Positions 41,101 through 52,174 of a stretch of DNA of 64,000 nt are shown here, in pieces. How positions within the stretch are numbered: the first letter of the stretch is position 1; the number at the start of each line of letters is the position of its first letter. Source of the stretch: Tanytarsus gracilentus (Eukaryota > Arthropoda > Insecta > Diptera > Chironomidae); NCBI GenBank assembly GCA_038502055.1, contig JAXRKN010000037.1:5426501-5490500 (forward strand), in the 5' to 3' direction. Below the pieces are notes generated by a model. The model ran no database searches and was not told where the DNA came from. It saw only the letters and a list, made by a program, of their open reading frames with translations. The position numbers and the translations under genes were made by a program.

Positions 41101-44100
41101 TGCATGCAAAGTTTTAAACCTTTCTGTCAAAACGACTCGAACGCATATCGCAAAAGTACTATCCGAGTCACGAGCAAAGGCAAAAGGTAATAGCGAAGTT
41201 GGCGTTTTTTATGCTTATAACCCAAGCATTTTCTACATACCGAAATCTATTGGAGAATTTTTTCCAAATCTTCATTTTCTTCGAATCACTAAATCAGCAT
41301 TACGTTACACGGAGTTCAGGGATTATAAGAACTTGAAGACATTGCACACACTCGATTTGAGTTCGAACAAAATCGAGCGCATTTCACAATGTGCATTTCA
41401 TTATTTAGAGAGTCTCGTGAAAATAAATCTGAGTGGAAATCGAATTCAAGCGTTGCACGAGAAAACTTTCATGAATTTACCGCTGCTCGAGGAATTCTAT
41501 GCGAATTCCAACAATATTACACATTTGGATGAGGAAATTTTTCAGAATAACTTGCAGTTGCGTGAAATTGAAATGCGTGACAATAAATTGGATGTGATTG
41601 AAATAAATTTCCAAAAGATGACGAGCGTAAAAGTGGCCGACTTTAGAGATAACAACTGCATAGACATGAAATACAAATGTTGTAGCCACATGATGGATTT
41701 ATTGAGCAATATCACGAGTGGATGTAAAGGGCCTGAGACATGCTAAGAGCTTGCAAATATTTTGTGTGTTTTGTTGGATGTCAAAAAGTTATTTCTGGTT
41801 TTTTGAAAAGTAAAATTTTTAAACAGCAAAAAATAATTTCAGTTATTTTCATATTTTTTAAATATTTTAATTTGGGGCTATCCAGGGGGCTATCATAAAT
41901 TATGTCACGAATTGTTTTTGATTTAAATTGCAATTTTTAATCGAAATTTTTCACATGTCAAAATAAAATATTTCTCAATCTTTTGTATTTCAACTCACAA
42001 AAAATGACGGAATTTACAAACAACCCTAAAATGCTTTAAAAAATGTATTTAAATTTTATTTCCAAAACATTCCATTGGATACCAATAACATTCTTTAAAA
42101 GACCTCTGAATTTTTATGGCAAAAATCTTTTGCAAAATCGATATTTTTTTCAATTTAATTCCCTTAATGCTCTCAATAATTCTTCTTCAACAATCTCTAT
42201 AAAAGCACCTTACGTGTGAGAAATTCGGCCATAAATTATAATGTGGATATGAATGTCAGAATGACGAGAGCTCTTGGGTCCATTAAATTCATGCATTTCA
42301 TGCCTTCACGTCAAATTTATTTCGACGATGTTAACGACTCGATAAAAAGAGCACAAGTCATAAAAGTAAAATCGCCTTTAAATCGTTTAAAAAAAGGTCA
42401 TCGTGGAAAATGTAACTTTAAAGTTTGCAATTTTTTTCTGACTTAAATTCTCACATTTTTTACACCTACTTAAGTTATTCCATCCGACAGTTACTCTCAC
42501 TTCTCTCAAGATTAATATTTCATTGCACTTTTTAAAGTATCATGAAATATGAAACTTGCGCAGCATAACTGTCGGCTATTAATAATCTCTATCAAATTCA
42601 AATGGCTGCAATTTGTGGCTCAGCAGTTAATTTAATAGCTAATGGCTTTTTGAATATATTGCACCATCGAATAATTACCGTGTCACACAAACAAGTCAAC
42701 GCGCATCATTGAACAGTTAATTGAGAGCTGTGAGCGTGTTGTGCGTTAATTAGTGACATAAAGAGATCAAATAAAAATACCTTAAAGGCGATTAGAGATG
42801 AATAGCACTGCAATACGATATAATGCATTCAAAAATGAAATGTAAAAGTTCACTTTCACCATTGCAAGTGGTACAAAAAAATAAATCACTGAGTCACGTT
42901 GAAAGTGAAAATGTCTGAAGATAAAAGAAAAAACTAGACCATTGGTCACAAACAACAACCATGTCATGTGTGTATGTGTGGCGTTAAATTGATTTTTAAT
43001 GATACCACGTGCAGACCAAACTTCCGTCAATATGCTGCAAGCACAAGTCATTCGCTCGTGGCCAGCTGCATGACTTGTTTTGCGTAAGTTGACAAATGCT
43101 CGCGCGTAATCTATGAAAAATTATTCATTGCAACAATAAAGAGATTAAGAACCATCATTATGAGTGAAATTTAATTATGATTTGATGACCATAAAAATCA
43201 TGCGGAAAATTTTTCGTTTACTCATCTTTAAATTTTGTTATGACATTTCACTTTGTGAGCACAAAGCAATGAGATTATAATCTCATTTGAACATTAGTCA
43301 TTTTGGAGTCACAGTTAGAGATTTTATGGTCGACAAGTTGTGAAAAATAATAAATTTTTACTTTGTACTTCGAAATAATTTAATTTTTTATTTCGCAAGG
43401 TTCAACGACACCAAAATTAAATCGTTTAAAAAAATTATACTAAAATTTACGTTAATTCAAAATTATGAGAAAATTGTTCCTTAAAAAGAAATTAGCCTTT
43501 AAACAGCTTAATATTTTCACCTGATAATCACCTCCAGCCAGGTTAATTGACTTTATCATCATAAAAGCAATTTATGAAATAGCATTTAAATGAAATTATC
43601 CTTCATAAGCGAGTTGAAGCACTACAAGAGCGAAAGTTTTATAGAAATTACTTTTTTCTGTACATCTCCGCGGCAACGAGTGCTCTCTCCTAAAGAAACC
43701 TTTCCTAGGTTGAAAAAATATGTAGATCAACGGTGGCCATGGTGACAATTTTCAAATTGTTTAACAACAAAACAAAAGTAATTTAAAATCCCTCGCTTAA
43801 AAGTTTTTTTAAAATGCCACGTAAGAAGCCCACATTGAAGCTTGGTGTTTATGGATCTTTTGACATCAACCCAGAGCAGGCAGTTTCGTCGTATTTCGAG
43901 TCAAAATTACAAAATGAACTTTACTTGTAAGTCATTGAGCGTCTCATTTAAATTCTCGCATTTACCACGCGCAATTTATTCATTTGCAGTAAAAAGCCAA
44001 GCTGGGATGTTCCCCGCGAGGGTCTCCAGCATGAGGCGATCGAAAATGATTTTCAATTTGATGACATGATGTCACAGCAAGAAATGCTCAAGAAGAAAGC

Positions 44101-47100
44101 CGCCATACAAATGCGAATCAATGAGAAGCGTATCGATGAGATGCAAAAGACACAACAAAATCTCCGCGAGAAGTTCATTCATGTAAATGATTTTATGAAG
44201 GAATGCATGCACAAGACAGAACGTGCTGAAGAGGAAATTAAGGCACAGCAGGAAGAGCAGGAAACTTTAAAGAGGGAAATTGAAATTATTGAACGAGACT
44301 TGCAAGAATTGTCATCGTTTGAGGAAAAGTTCAAGGAAATCGTTAAGGACTTTCAGCCGTATGTGGATGTGTTCAACGAAGTCATTGAGATGTCAGAATT
44401 TAAGTCATTCGAAGATTTAATGAGCCGTTGTGATTCGTTAAGTATGTGTTGATAACTTGTTAATTAAGCTAAAATTCATGTACGTACAAATTTGCCACTC
44501 TCACAGTGCTTGCTCAAGTGGAAATTGCTGAACGTGAACAGGAGTTGATTAAAGGAATTGAACTAGTGAGGCAGAAGATGGTGGAATCGACTGCGAAGGC
44601 TGCACAAAGGATCATTGAACTCAATGATGAGTTGGCAGAACTTGAGGTGAGGAAAACTTGTTAACAAGGGAAAATTAATTAAAATGTCAAATGCCATGAA
44701 AAGTTTGATGGGTTTTTCGAAGAATGAGAATAAAATTTTGTAACTTATTTTCAAGGCTTTAAAAAAATTAATTTTTAGTTTCAAAGAAAATTTTAATTGA
44801 ATTTCCACAGCGTGAAAATAACCTTTCAAGTGTCTTGAACTTAACTTGAGTAAAAACAATTTCTAAAAAAATTCATAAGATGACATCGCAGTTTATTAAA
44901 TTTTCCCCCTCTCTCTCACTTCTTAGCGTTGCTATCATCAAGCTCGCATGGAGACTTTTAAATGGGAAAAGACACTGACGACAGCGAAGGATTACATTGT
45001 AGAAAATGAGAAGCAAACCATTACTTTAGTCGACTCCATCGAGCATCTCTATCAACTGCTCGCTAAGCGCAACGACGAGAAAATCAAGCTTAAGAAGTTC
45101 GATGTGGGCGCACAATTGGATTACATTCGCGATGAAATTGAAATTCTCGAAGACATTTTAAAGCGTGCTCATCATAAGATGGCAAAGGAGGGTCAGAGTA
45201 TGCTCGGCGAGGGAAGTAATCGCTTTCAAAATGATCCCGATAAGGGTTCCAATTTGTCTGACGATGACGATGATTAAATAGTGAGGCGTTGAAAATAAAT
45301 AAAGAAGATAATTAGAGTGAAAAAGGCTTTTAATCAGTTGCTGAGTGGGTATGGAATATTTTTCACTTAATAAATTTTTCGTTGAAAAGATTTTTTGGAC
45401 ATTAATTTGTCTTCATTATACGATTGATGTAAATTTAATTGACAGAGTGTTCCATAAAGTTACAACGAGTGACAATGATCACATTTAAAAAACTTTTTTC
45501 GTTTAATTTTGTCGTGAAAGTTTTAATTGAATTCTTGATAAATTACACAAATGTTTAATGTCACTGGGCTTTGATTTAAAATGAAAATTTTAGAGACATT
45601 TTTTTCTTAAGAAACCTCAAATTTTTATTTTATAAAAATTATCAATTTCCAATCTACAACATAATTCAAAATCCCTTTTTGAAATCTATCAATTACGTGC
45701 GATCCATCCATCACTAGGAATTTGGTTTGAATTTCCACTCGCATCGCAACTGTGACAAGTTTTTTATTTTGACGATGTGAGTTGCGTTAAAGATTGATGG
45801 AATGAATTTATTTAAAGCTCTTTTTTTATTTGCTCCAGTTTTGGTCTCGTCAATAAAAATGTGTTAAATTGCTTTTTATTGCGCAATTTTTTTTTCGCCA
45901 ATGTGTGAGAAAGTCTCTGTGGATTTTTCGACTTACCTGACGTTCTGTAAATGGTGTCCACATGCTCTGACTCAACGCTCTGTAAATTGTCAGACTCTGT
46001 ATCATCGTCGTCGCTGTCTTTTAACTGATGCTTATTTGATCGACTGGGACGCGACTCTTGCGGTAAAATTTCATCTATTGTTGGCACTGGTCGATGCTTA
46101 CGATTCGGAAAGAATTTACGCTCGAAAAAATTCGCCAATATTTGTTCGGTAATTTTATTTTGTCTTTGGATTTCATGATAGTCATCGGAAGATCCTGCGA
46201 AGAGAGAAAACACATTAAAAGTGAAAGCAATTAAATTGCGGATTTAAATGAAGAGAAAAATCAACACAGCTGAAGTATGACAAAGGGAAAGGCTTTTTCA
46301 ACTGCAAATCGATATTCTATGAAATGTGTAACTTCAGACTTATGAGAAAGCGAAAAATTTTCATTTCGAGAAAGTACATTGCAACAAAAATTATGGATTA
46401 TGCAAATCGCCTCTTGTTATGATTAGACCCCGACGGCATTGCTTTAACGAGACTATTGAGATTAGTTTAAGTACGCTTTAAAAATTTCACACAGTTCAAA
46501 ATTTAATTTCATCAAAAAAAATCACGTATGGCTTTTCAATTAATTACGGACGTCTCTTTATTGCAGACTTCATCGAGATTCCAATTATTTCAGTCACTGG
46601 AGCATTGTTCACGTTCCTTCCTTCATTCTCTGTCGCTCATCGAGCACCTCGAAAAAGTTGAGCAATTGCCGGTTGACTTGACTTGTTTTCTTTTATGTTT
46701 CTTTCGAGCATTTCTCTATATATGCCGATGCGATGTAATAACATGCCTCTTTTTCCTCTTCTCTCATTTCTCTTTTGTGACGAATATTCATCCATAATTG
46801 GAGCTGCAAGTCGAGCACTAATATTTTGCTGCCGTTTGAGAGCGAAAGCAATGTTTTGCCTTGCGATATTTTTACAAAAAACTTCATTATAATGCGGCGC
46901 ATAGAGAAAGCGTTACATAAATTTAATTTTCACGACTTTATTTGGAGTACTCAACAAAAATATTTTCTATGTAATTATAATCGATGACCTAACACATATT
47001 GAAGGATAATTTCATATATGCCACTGTCAAATGTTTGTGGTGAATTTATGAAATTAATATTGTTTTGTGAATTGATGCGTAGCTAATGGATGTTTTATTT

Positions 47101-50100
47101 GTTTTGAGGGGAATATCGAATGTCATTCGAAAAGTTTATTGATTCTTCAGAAATTTAATTAAATGCATTAAATTGGGGGTAATTAAGTTGATGAGGAATA
47201 ATTTGAAGGTTTAAAGATTTTAAATCATTTTGATATCAACACAATTGATTGTATTCAACAATTTTGATGGCCATAGCTTTGTCTCACCGGAATCCCACAA
47301 CATGTGATGCAACATAAATATACGTGGTGAGGCACATAATAAGTCAAATTATGTGCATTAATTATGGCATTATATTATTCTCTGAAAATGTCTTCTTGAT
47401 AAATTGCACATGAACGTGACAATCGACCATGCACACACACATATGTTCGAGATTAAATTGCAACCTTTAACTATATCCGAGAACTCCTCGAGTTACGTGA
47501 ACTTAAATTAAATTAAATATCATTGCAATGTCGTACATGAAAAGCGCAGCAATTCAAAGAAAATTGAACTTTATTACATCCACGCATCGATGAACAGAAA
47601 ATTGAGATTCAATTCAATATCAAGACATTTCCCATTTGGAAGTTGTTATTTGATCTTCATGTGCCAAATGAAAAAGTTTTCAGGAAGATTTCCTGAATTG
47701 AATTTGTATGAAGCTCTGCATAAATTAAAGCTCTCCATGATTGATGATAACAAGAGCTCTCGAGGATGCGAAGTGAAATGAAAACAAGATGGGTCTGCAA
47801 ACGGCGTTGCCATTTTCAATAGCTCCGCATAGATAAGTACCCTACTCCGTTGAATGGGCATTAGTGGCACTCCTGACCGACCATGATAGACATTCCTCAA
47901 AAATCGTCAGTGTCAATCGATTCCTGATGCAATGACGAGTTCAACGACATACATGAAGCCATAGTTCTGAAAAATGGACATTAGTAGCACTCCTGGCCGA
48001 CCATGATGGACATTCCTCAAAAATCGTCAGTGTCAATCGATTCCTGATGCAATGACGAGTTCAACGACATACATGAAGCCATAGTTCTGAAAAATAGACA
48101 TTAGTGGCACTCCTGGCCGGCCATGATGGACATTCCTCAAAAATCGTCAGTGTCAATCGATTCCTGATGCAATGACGAGTTCAACGACATACATGAAGCC
48201 ATAGTTCTGAAAAATGGACATTTGTGGCACTCCTGGCCGGCCAGGTTGGAAAACAGTGTCAATCGATTCTGATGCAATGACGAGTTCAACGACATACAGA
48301 ACATAGTTCTGAAAAATGGACATTAGTGGCACTTGGGGCATGTGGCATTCCTCAAAAATCGTCAGGGTCAATCGATTCCTGATGAAAGAGAGGGAATCAT
48401 ATGCATAGTTCTGAAAAATGGTTTGTGGCACTCCTGGCCGGCCATGATGGCATTCCTAAAAATGCAGTGAATTGTCTGGTCCAAGAGAGACGACATACAT
48501 GAAGCCATAGTTCTGAAAAATGGACATTGGGCACTCCGGCCGGCATGATGGCATTCCTCAAAAATCGAGCCGGGAGAGAACAGGTGCATGAAGCTATAGT
48601 TCTGAAAAATGGAATTGTGGCCCCTGCAGGCATTCCTCAAAAATAATCAATGCAATCGATTTCTGAGCAAAAAGAGTTCAACATCCCATGGCCATATAAG
48701 AGAAAATTTGTATGAAAAAGGACATTTTTGCACTCAGGGACGGTCCTTGGAGGGCGTCCTCAAAACAAAAACTTCTTGCAAACTAGAGCAAACCCGATAT
48801 TTAGCCACAAACCCGAATCAAATCCGACCAGCCGTTCTTAGATGCCGCCACTAAGATGTGAGAAGGAGAAGTAAGAAGGAGAAGAAAAACTCCTCCCCGA
48901 CAAAGCCAATAAGAATCATAATGAATGCGGCTGGGGTCGAAAACGGTTTGGAAAAATCCAAAATTAATATATAGCGGAGCTATAATTTCCATTCAAAATG
49001 ACCCAATTAAATTTTCCCGATGAACATGATAACAGAAATTAGATTTATGACGCCACAAGCTGAATTGAGATAGAAAAGCTCGCATGCGATTTTCACCTTG
49101 TCATATCATAATTTTCATGTGCGGTTTATTTAAATTAAATCGTTGCACGTGAGTATTAACACGCATTTTTGGTCATTCCAAATTCCGAACATCACAGCAA
49201 GTATTTTTGTCACTAATTGACCAAAAAATAATTTATTTCAAAATTTTCATCAATTAAATTTTCCCTTTTCATGTCACGGCGATAAATTTTATTTAAACTA
49301 CATTTAAATGAATTCTCTTTCAAATTGCCAATTACAGGTGAAGTCTTCTAATTTTCTGAATGAAAATTTACTGCCAATTAGTGGAGCGTACTCGCTGTTG
49401 CCACCGCGCAGATGTGCGCCTATATAGATTCATTAAAACCATTCCATTTTTGAGTTAGCAATCTATCACCATTGTGCAATGTCGCATTTGCATGCAAATA
49501 GCGGAATTAATTTTATACCGAGCGATCTCAAATCCACTTGTCGCTCATGTCGAGCCATTAAAGTGAATAATTTGCAAATATTTGTTCCTCTCTAACTCGG
49601 TTGATTTTTGCGAATTCCCTACGACCAAAAATCACGAAAACCACATGGCAAAGATTTACATTTCTCACAGCAAAAATCATTTGCATTTCATTAAAACTTG
49701 AGATGAGTGAGGAAGAAGTTGTTTTCATTGTAACCCTCCAACGGAGATAATGACGATTATGCGAAGCTGTGTGAGTCTTTAATTGCAAAAATGAAGCCCT
49801 TTCATCGCCGATATTACTTAAGCGCGCCATTAACAATGCAAATATTTGATCGAGCAATTTACTTTTTAATTACTGCTTTCGTGAGAAATTCGCGCTATTT
49901 GGGTGAAAATTGTAAAAAAAACGGATTGTTTGCTTTAGTAAGGGATGGCAAAAGTTCTCAAAAATATTTTTCATTAAATTTATTTTTAAGCTGTTTCACT
50001 GCTTTCACTCTCAAGATTCCGCTAATTCGCAAATTTCCAATTTTTCGCTAATTATAGAGAGAAGATAATCCATAAAAATTTTAATTAATTCTCTTACACA

Positions 50101-52174
50101 GTCGAAAACCTACAAGACGTGTCTTTAAGACAACCTCGAGTTAAGATTTATTTTTTCAGAGTAATTGTTGCTATTTATTAGAAGCATTTGCGTTGCATCA
50201 TAGACTCGCTTTACAATGCTTCTATTGATCCACATGAGATGAGATATTATTATAAGCAAATTACAACCAGGATGATGTTGTAAAGAGAGGCAATGGACTT
50301 TTTGAAAGGTGGAGAATGTCAAGGTTAGTGATGCTAATGGAAGCATTTTAAATCACCGCAAGCCAAAAAAGAACAAATGATCGTCCACTACCGTGTTTAA
50401 TGCTCTATAGGATTATTAATGATGGTGATCTAACTCATGTACATATGTGCGATCTTGAAGACGATTTAATTGATTTTAAGCGCTTCATTAAAGATCAACT
50501 TATGCGTTTTTAATGTCACTTCCAAAAAGTTTAATAAATGGTAACTTTTTTTGGTGCGCAAATTTGTGGTTAATCTCCAATTCAATTGTGTTTAAAGAGA
50601 TCTCAATCGTGCAACCTTCTCGAGTTTACTTTCAAAATATTTTCTTAATCCGTTTAATTGAAGATGCATGCGGCGGTGATATTACGTAGGTGATTGATCG
50701 TGATTTAATAATTTCGTGTCTTCATTGGCACCAATTTTTACGTAATTTCAATTTTACTGAACACAGTATCATTTCGATCGGATGTCGAAGGTCAAGTGAG
50801 ATGTTTCACACCGCATGCTCTTGTCATTGCTCATATATTTAGTAATAAAATATGCAAGAGAGACTTTTTTGATACAATCATCGATTTATTTTTGTGTAGA
50901 TGTGAGGACAAACTTTCGCTTTTTCTTGTTTTACTTCTTGCTTTCTTCAAGTTTTTGTGAGATGAAAAAATTACAAAAATGCCTGCGAACATATGTTTTT
51001 AATCACCGCTTGCGTTTGAGTCAATTTCTTTGGAATTTGATGTTAAAAACAATTTGATGGAATTTAATTTTAATTGCATACTGAGAAAAATTTTTGCGCT
51101 AGATTTTGTAAGATTTTTAAAAAATGATAAAAATCCAACAAGGAAATAATATTCATGGTTGTCGCATGATTTTTAATCGTATTAAAAAATGCTTGTTAAT
51201 TTTTCACAACAAATTCCATCGATTATCACAACTTAAATTATTATTGTTGCACAAACATGGTCATGTTTCTATAATTTGTTAATTTTAACATCGCTTGAGG
51301 CTCTTTCAAGTTTTATTTTGATGCTATTGACATTGTTTTCATAAGTGAATCATAACAAATGCAAAAAGCACATCCTTGACAATTTCTTTCATGCATCACA
51401 AAAGACTTTTTGTGAAATTCAAAATCTCTTTCTTTTGATTGCCAAGGATGATGTTCATTAACTCGATAGACGACAAAGAAATCATTTTTCATCTTTTCTC
51501 CATTCATTGCGGGTCGCATTATGAAACCGCGATGTGAGTGATGACGAAAATTTAAGAAGAAGAAAAAATTAACAGTAAAGTTTGTATCTCTCAAAAAAAA
51601 ATACAAACAATTGCAAACGATGCAAAATAAGTTGTTAAATAAACGGTTAACAGGTTTGAGATGTAGAAAGAAGATGATTTACGTCTCTATTGTTAAACTT
51701 TTTTCAGCCGGCTTTTTACGACATTGTAAGGGGATCACTTTATGGAGGGTATTAAAAATAGCTTAGGTGAGATAAAATTAAGTAAAAATTGGGGTCTGAA
51801 TTAGATTATTTTCAACTTCGCAACTAAGAGCTAACGAGTTTGGGCAAAAAATCTGATGAGGACGACATTGACAAGGTCGGTGCGGTTTTTGACTTTGCTG
51901 CTTCATTTGGTAAAATATTTTCTTGGAGATTTTTAAATAAAAATAATTATCGAATTTATTTCCTTATTTTTTAATGAGTTTATTTCACTAAGTAAAATAT
52001 TTATTAAAGTTTTTCTTCGACTCTTTAACCGACAAAAAACTTTCATTTTAAAATTTAACGTCTTTTAATTTTTTAAAAGCTTTTTATCAACTCACCTTTA
52101 TCCTTAACAGCACTTCCACTTCTCTGAGTGGTTGCCATGCTAGCGCAAAGAATAAACACTAGAAGTCTTGCCAT
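26170..52174 (-). CDS. Secreted C-type lectin with acidic N-terminal linker (five exons, 26 kb)
   Basis: Seen: exons 52174-52096, 46194-45937, 29774-29671, 26588-26480 and 26414-26170; phases 1,1,0,1 fit and sum to 795 nt, 264 residues. Exon 1 is a signal peptide (MARLLVFILCASMATTQR). Exon 2 encodes a hydrophilic linker of about 86 residues with an acidic DSDDDDTESD run. Exons 3-5 form one CTLD: DCPNC, KLGEKRYYLGIFFKANWFRA, the cysteines of QYC, ENC, TPC and FVC, the sugar-binding EPN motif in NAGEPNNF, and WND in LKWNDTPC. Known: EPN plus WND with the intervening acidic residues predicts Ca2+-dependent mannose-type binding. The CTLD resembles the strongly conserved single-CTLD lectins of insects such as the Drosophila Clect27/slf type; orthology is my guess. 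Odd: intron 1 (5.9 kb) holds repeat copy D and intron 2 (16.2 kb) holds two protein genes and a tRNA. Extra or alternative exons in the long introns cannot be excluded. Confidence 0.85.
26589..29670 (-). other. Lectin intron 3
   Basis: AT-rich 3.1-kb intron separating the two halves of the CTLD coding region. Open frames up to 123 codons on the minus strand (28136-28507) lack domain character and splice context. Nothing else seen. Confidence 0.65.
33746..33751 (-). terminator. Pol III T-run terminator of tRNA-Trp
   Basis: On the minus strand a run of six T follows the tRNA 3' end after about 8 nt. This is a normal RNA polymerase III stop signal and supports an active tRNA gene. Confidence 0.75.
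33760..33858 (-). tRNA. tRNA-Trp: tRNA-Trp (CCA) with 27-nt intron
   Basis: Seen on the minus strand: acceptor GGCCCTA pairs fully with TGGGGTC (two G-U), discriminator A. The D arm is GCTC/GAGC with the AACGGTA loop. The anticodon stem is TCTGA/TCAGA with loop CTCCAGA (anticodon CCA at 33826-33824). The T arm is GGGTG/CACTC around TTCAAAT. Between loop positions 37 and 38 sit 27 extra bases (33822-33796), the canonical place for a nuclear tRNA intron. The intron has a G three bases from its end, able to form the usual pair with C32, and internal TGTAT/ATACA complementarity. All arms pair without a mismatch, so I judge it functional (72 nt mature). It lies in lectin intron 2, same strand as the host gene. 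Confidence 0.88.
33862..34214 (+). repeat. 71-bp tandem repeat, five copies, abutting the tRNA gene
   Basis: Units start at 33862, 33933, 34004, 34075 and 34146, an exact 71-bp period. Each has CTACGAACTATGGTTAGGTC, TGGCAATGTGCTAATTTAAA and the palindrome ATGCAATTTTGCAT. Units differ at only a few bases (for example TTTTGATGG, TTCTAGTGG or TTATAGTGG). The array begins 3 bp outside the 5' end of the tRNA gene. Confidence 0.93.
40695..40700 (+). promoter_or_regulatory. Initiator-like TCAGTT upstream of the LRR gene
   Basis: TCAGTT matches the arthropod Inr consensus TCAGTY and lies about 120 bp before the LRR start codon, a plausible transcription start. No convincing TATA box or correctly spaced DPE is seen. 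Confidence 0.4.
40817..41746 (+). CDS. Secreted leucine-rich-repeat protein (two exons)
   Basis: Seen: exon 1 is 40817-40947, exon 2 is 41098-41746, joined in phase 2 across a 150-nt intron (GTAAGA / TTTTAG), giving 259 residues. Residues 1 to about 23 are a signal peptide (TWLITTLLLFCLSHVELAF). After a cysteine pair (DLHCSFETWEQG, GYACKVLNL) comes an LRR block with consensus LxxLxLSxNxIxxI: TLDLSSNKIERI, KINLSGNRIQAL, EFYANSNNITHL and EIEMRDNKLDVI, closed by a cysteine-rich cap (DNNCIDMKYKCCSHM ... SGCKGPETC). There is no transmembrane segment, so it is predicted secreted. Known: small secreted LRR proteins with this Y-x-C start are common in nematoceran Diptera; some mosquito relatives act in complement-like immunity, but this one has no coiled coil of that kind. 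A polyadenylation signal AATAAA lies at 41962. It is nested in the lectin intron on the opposite strand. Confidence 0.85.
43733..43746 (+). promoter_or_regulatory. X-box-like RFX site upstream of CCDC42/CFAP73 gene
   Basis: GTGGCCATGGTGAC fits the X-box consensus RYYVYYATRRNRAC at 13 of 14 positions and lies 68 bp before the start codon. RFX factors use X-boxes in this position to drive ciliary genes in animals. Confidence 0.6.
43814..45277 (+). CDS. CCDC42/CFAP73: CCDC42/CFAP73-type axonemal coiled-coil protein (four exons)
   Basis: Seen: exons 43814-43926, 43990-44441, 44507-44646 and 44927-45277; phases 2,1,0 fit and give 351 residues. The start is MPRKKPTLKLGVYG. Residues about 60-320 are almost all charged helix and predicted coiled coil, with the family-like segment FQPYVDVFNEVIEMSEFKSF followed by DLMSRCDSLMLAQVEIAE. 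A later conserved-looking segment reads RCYHQARMETFKWEK. The C-terminus is acidic (SDDDDD). Known: this matches the DUF4200 CCDC42/CFAP73 (MIA2-like) family, which binds along axonemal microtubules at the base of inner dynein arms or in sperm flagella; family length about 310-350. The gene lies in lectin intron 2 on the opposite strand, with an X-box-like site 68 bp upstream and AATAAA at 45294. Which paralogue it represents cannot be settled here. Confidence 0.85.
47779..48985 (-). mobile_element. Dispersed repeat element, copy D (about 1.2 kb, inverted)
   Basis: Inverted relative to copy A and containing all the same parts. The right end (AAAACAAGATGGGTCTGC) starts at about 47779, AATAGCTCCGC is near 47818, the 120-bp array is at about 47860-48640, then GGACGGTCCTTGGAGGG, AATCAAATCCGACCAGCCG and a purine-rich tract replacing the microsatellite. 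The left-end hairpin finishes at 48985 (TATAGCGGAGCTATAAT). The CCCCTAGTGCC region is partly deleted. Confidence 0.78.
47860..48640 (-). repeat. 120-bp minisatellite, copy D, with progressively deleted units
   Basis: Units at about 47860-48240 keep the 120-bp period (GAAGCCATAGTTCTGAAAAA recurs at 47954, 48074 and 48194). From about 48240 onward successive units carry scattered internal deletions and shrink to roughly 60-110 bp. Confidence 0.85.

Larger units (their letters stand above)
29775..45936 (-). other. Lectin intron 2 (16.2 kb) with nested genes
   Basis: Phase-1 intron containing the tRNA-Trp gene, the 71-bp tandem array, the LRR gene and the CCDC42/CFAP73 gene. The stretches 29775-32600, 34250-40690, 41950-43700 and 45310-45936 are AT-rich and show no gene to me. 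The open frame at 32641-33105 is discussed separately. Confidence 0.7.
46195..52095 (-). other. Lectin intron 1
   Basis: 5.9-kb intron between the signal-peptide exon and the linker exon. It contains repeat copy D at 47779-48985. The stretches 46200-47770 and 48990-52090 are AT-rich with no recognisable gene. Confidence 0.7.

Noticed and set aside
47646..47900. Open frames with a shared MATPFADPSCFH peptide here and at 6122-6322
   Set aside because: The peptide is shared only because both lie in the right end of the same repeat element; frames are not otherwise maintained, so it is not a protein gene.
48153..48640. Repetitive open frames with FQNYGFMYVVELV-like peptides
   Set aside because: They are translations of the 120-bp minisatellite (40 codons per unit keeps any frame open); no start, splice or family support.
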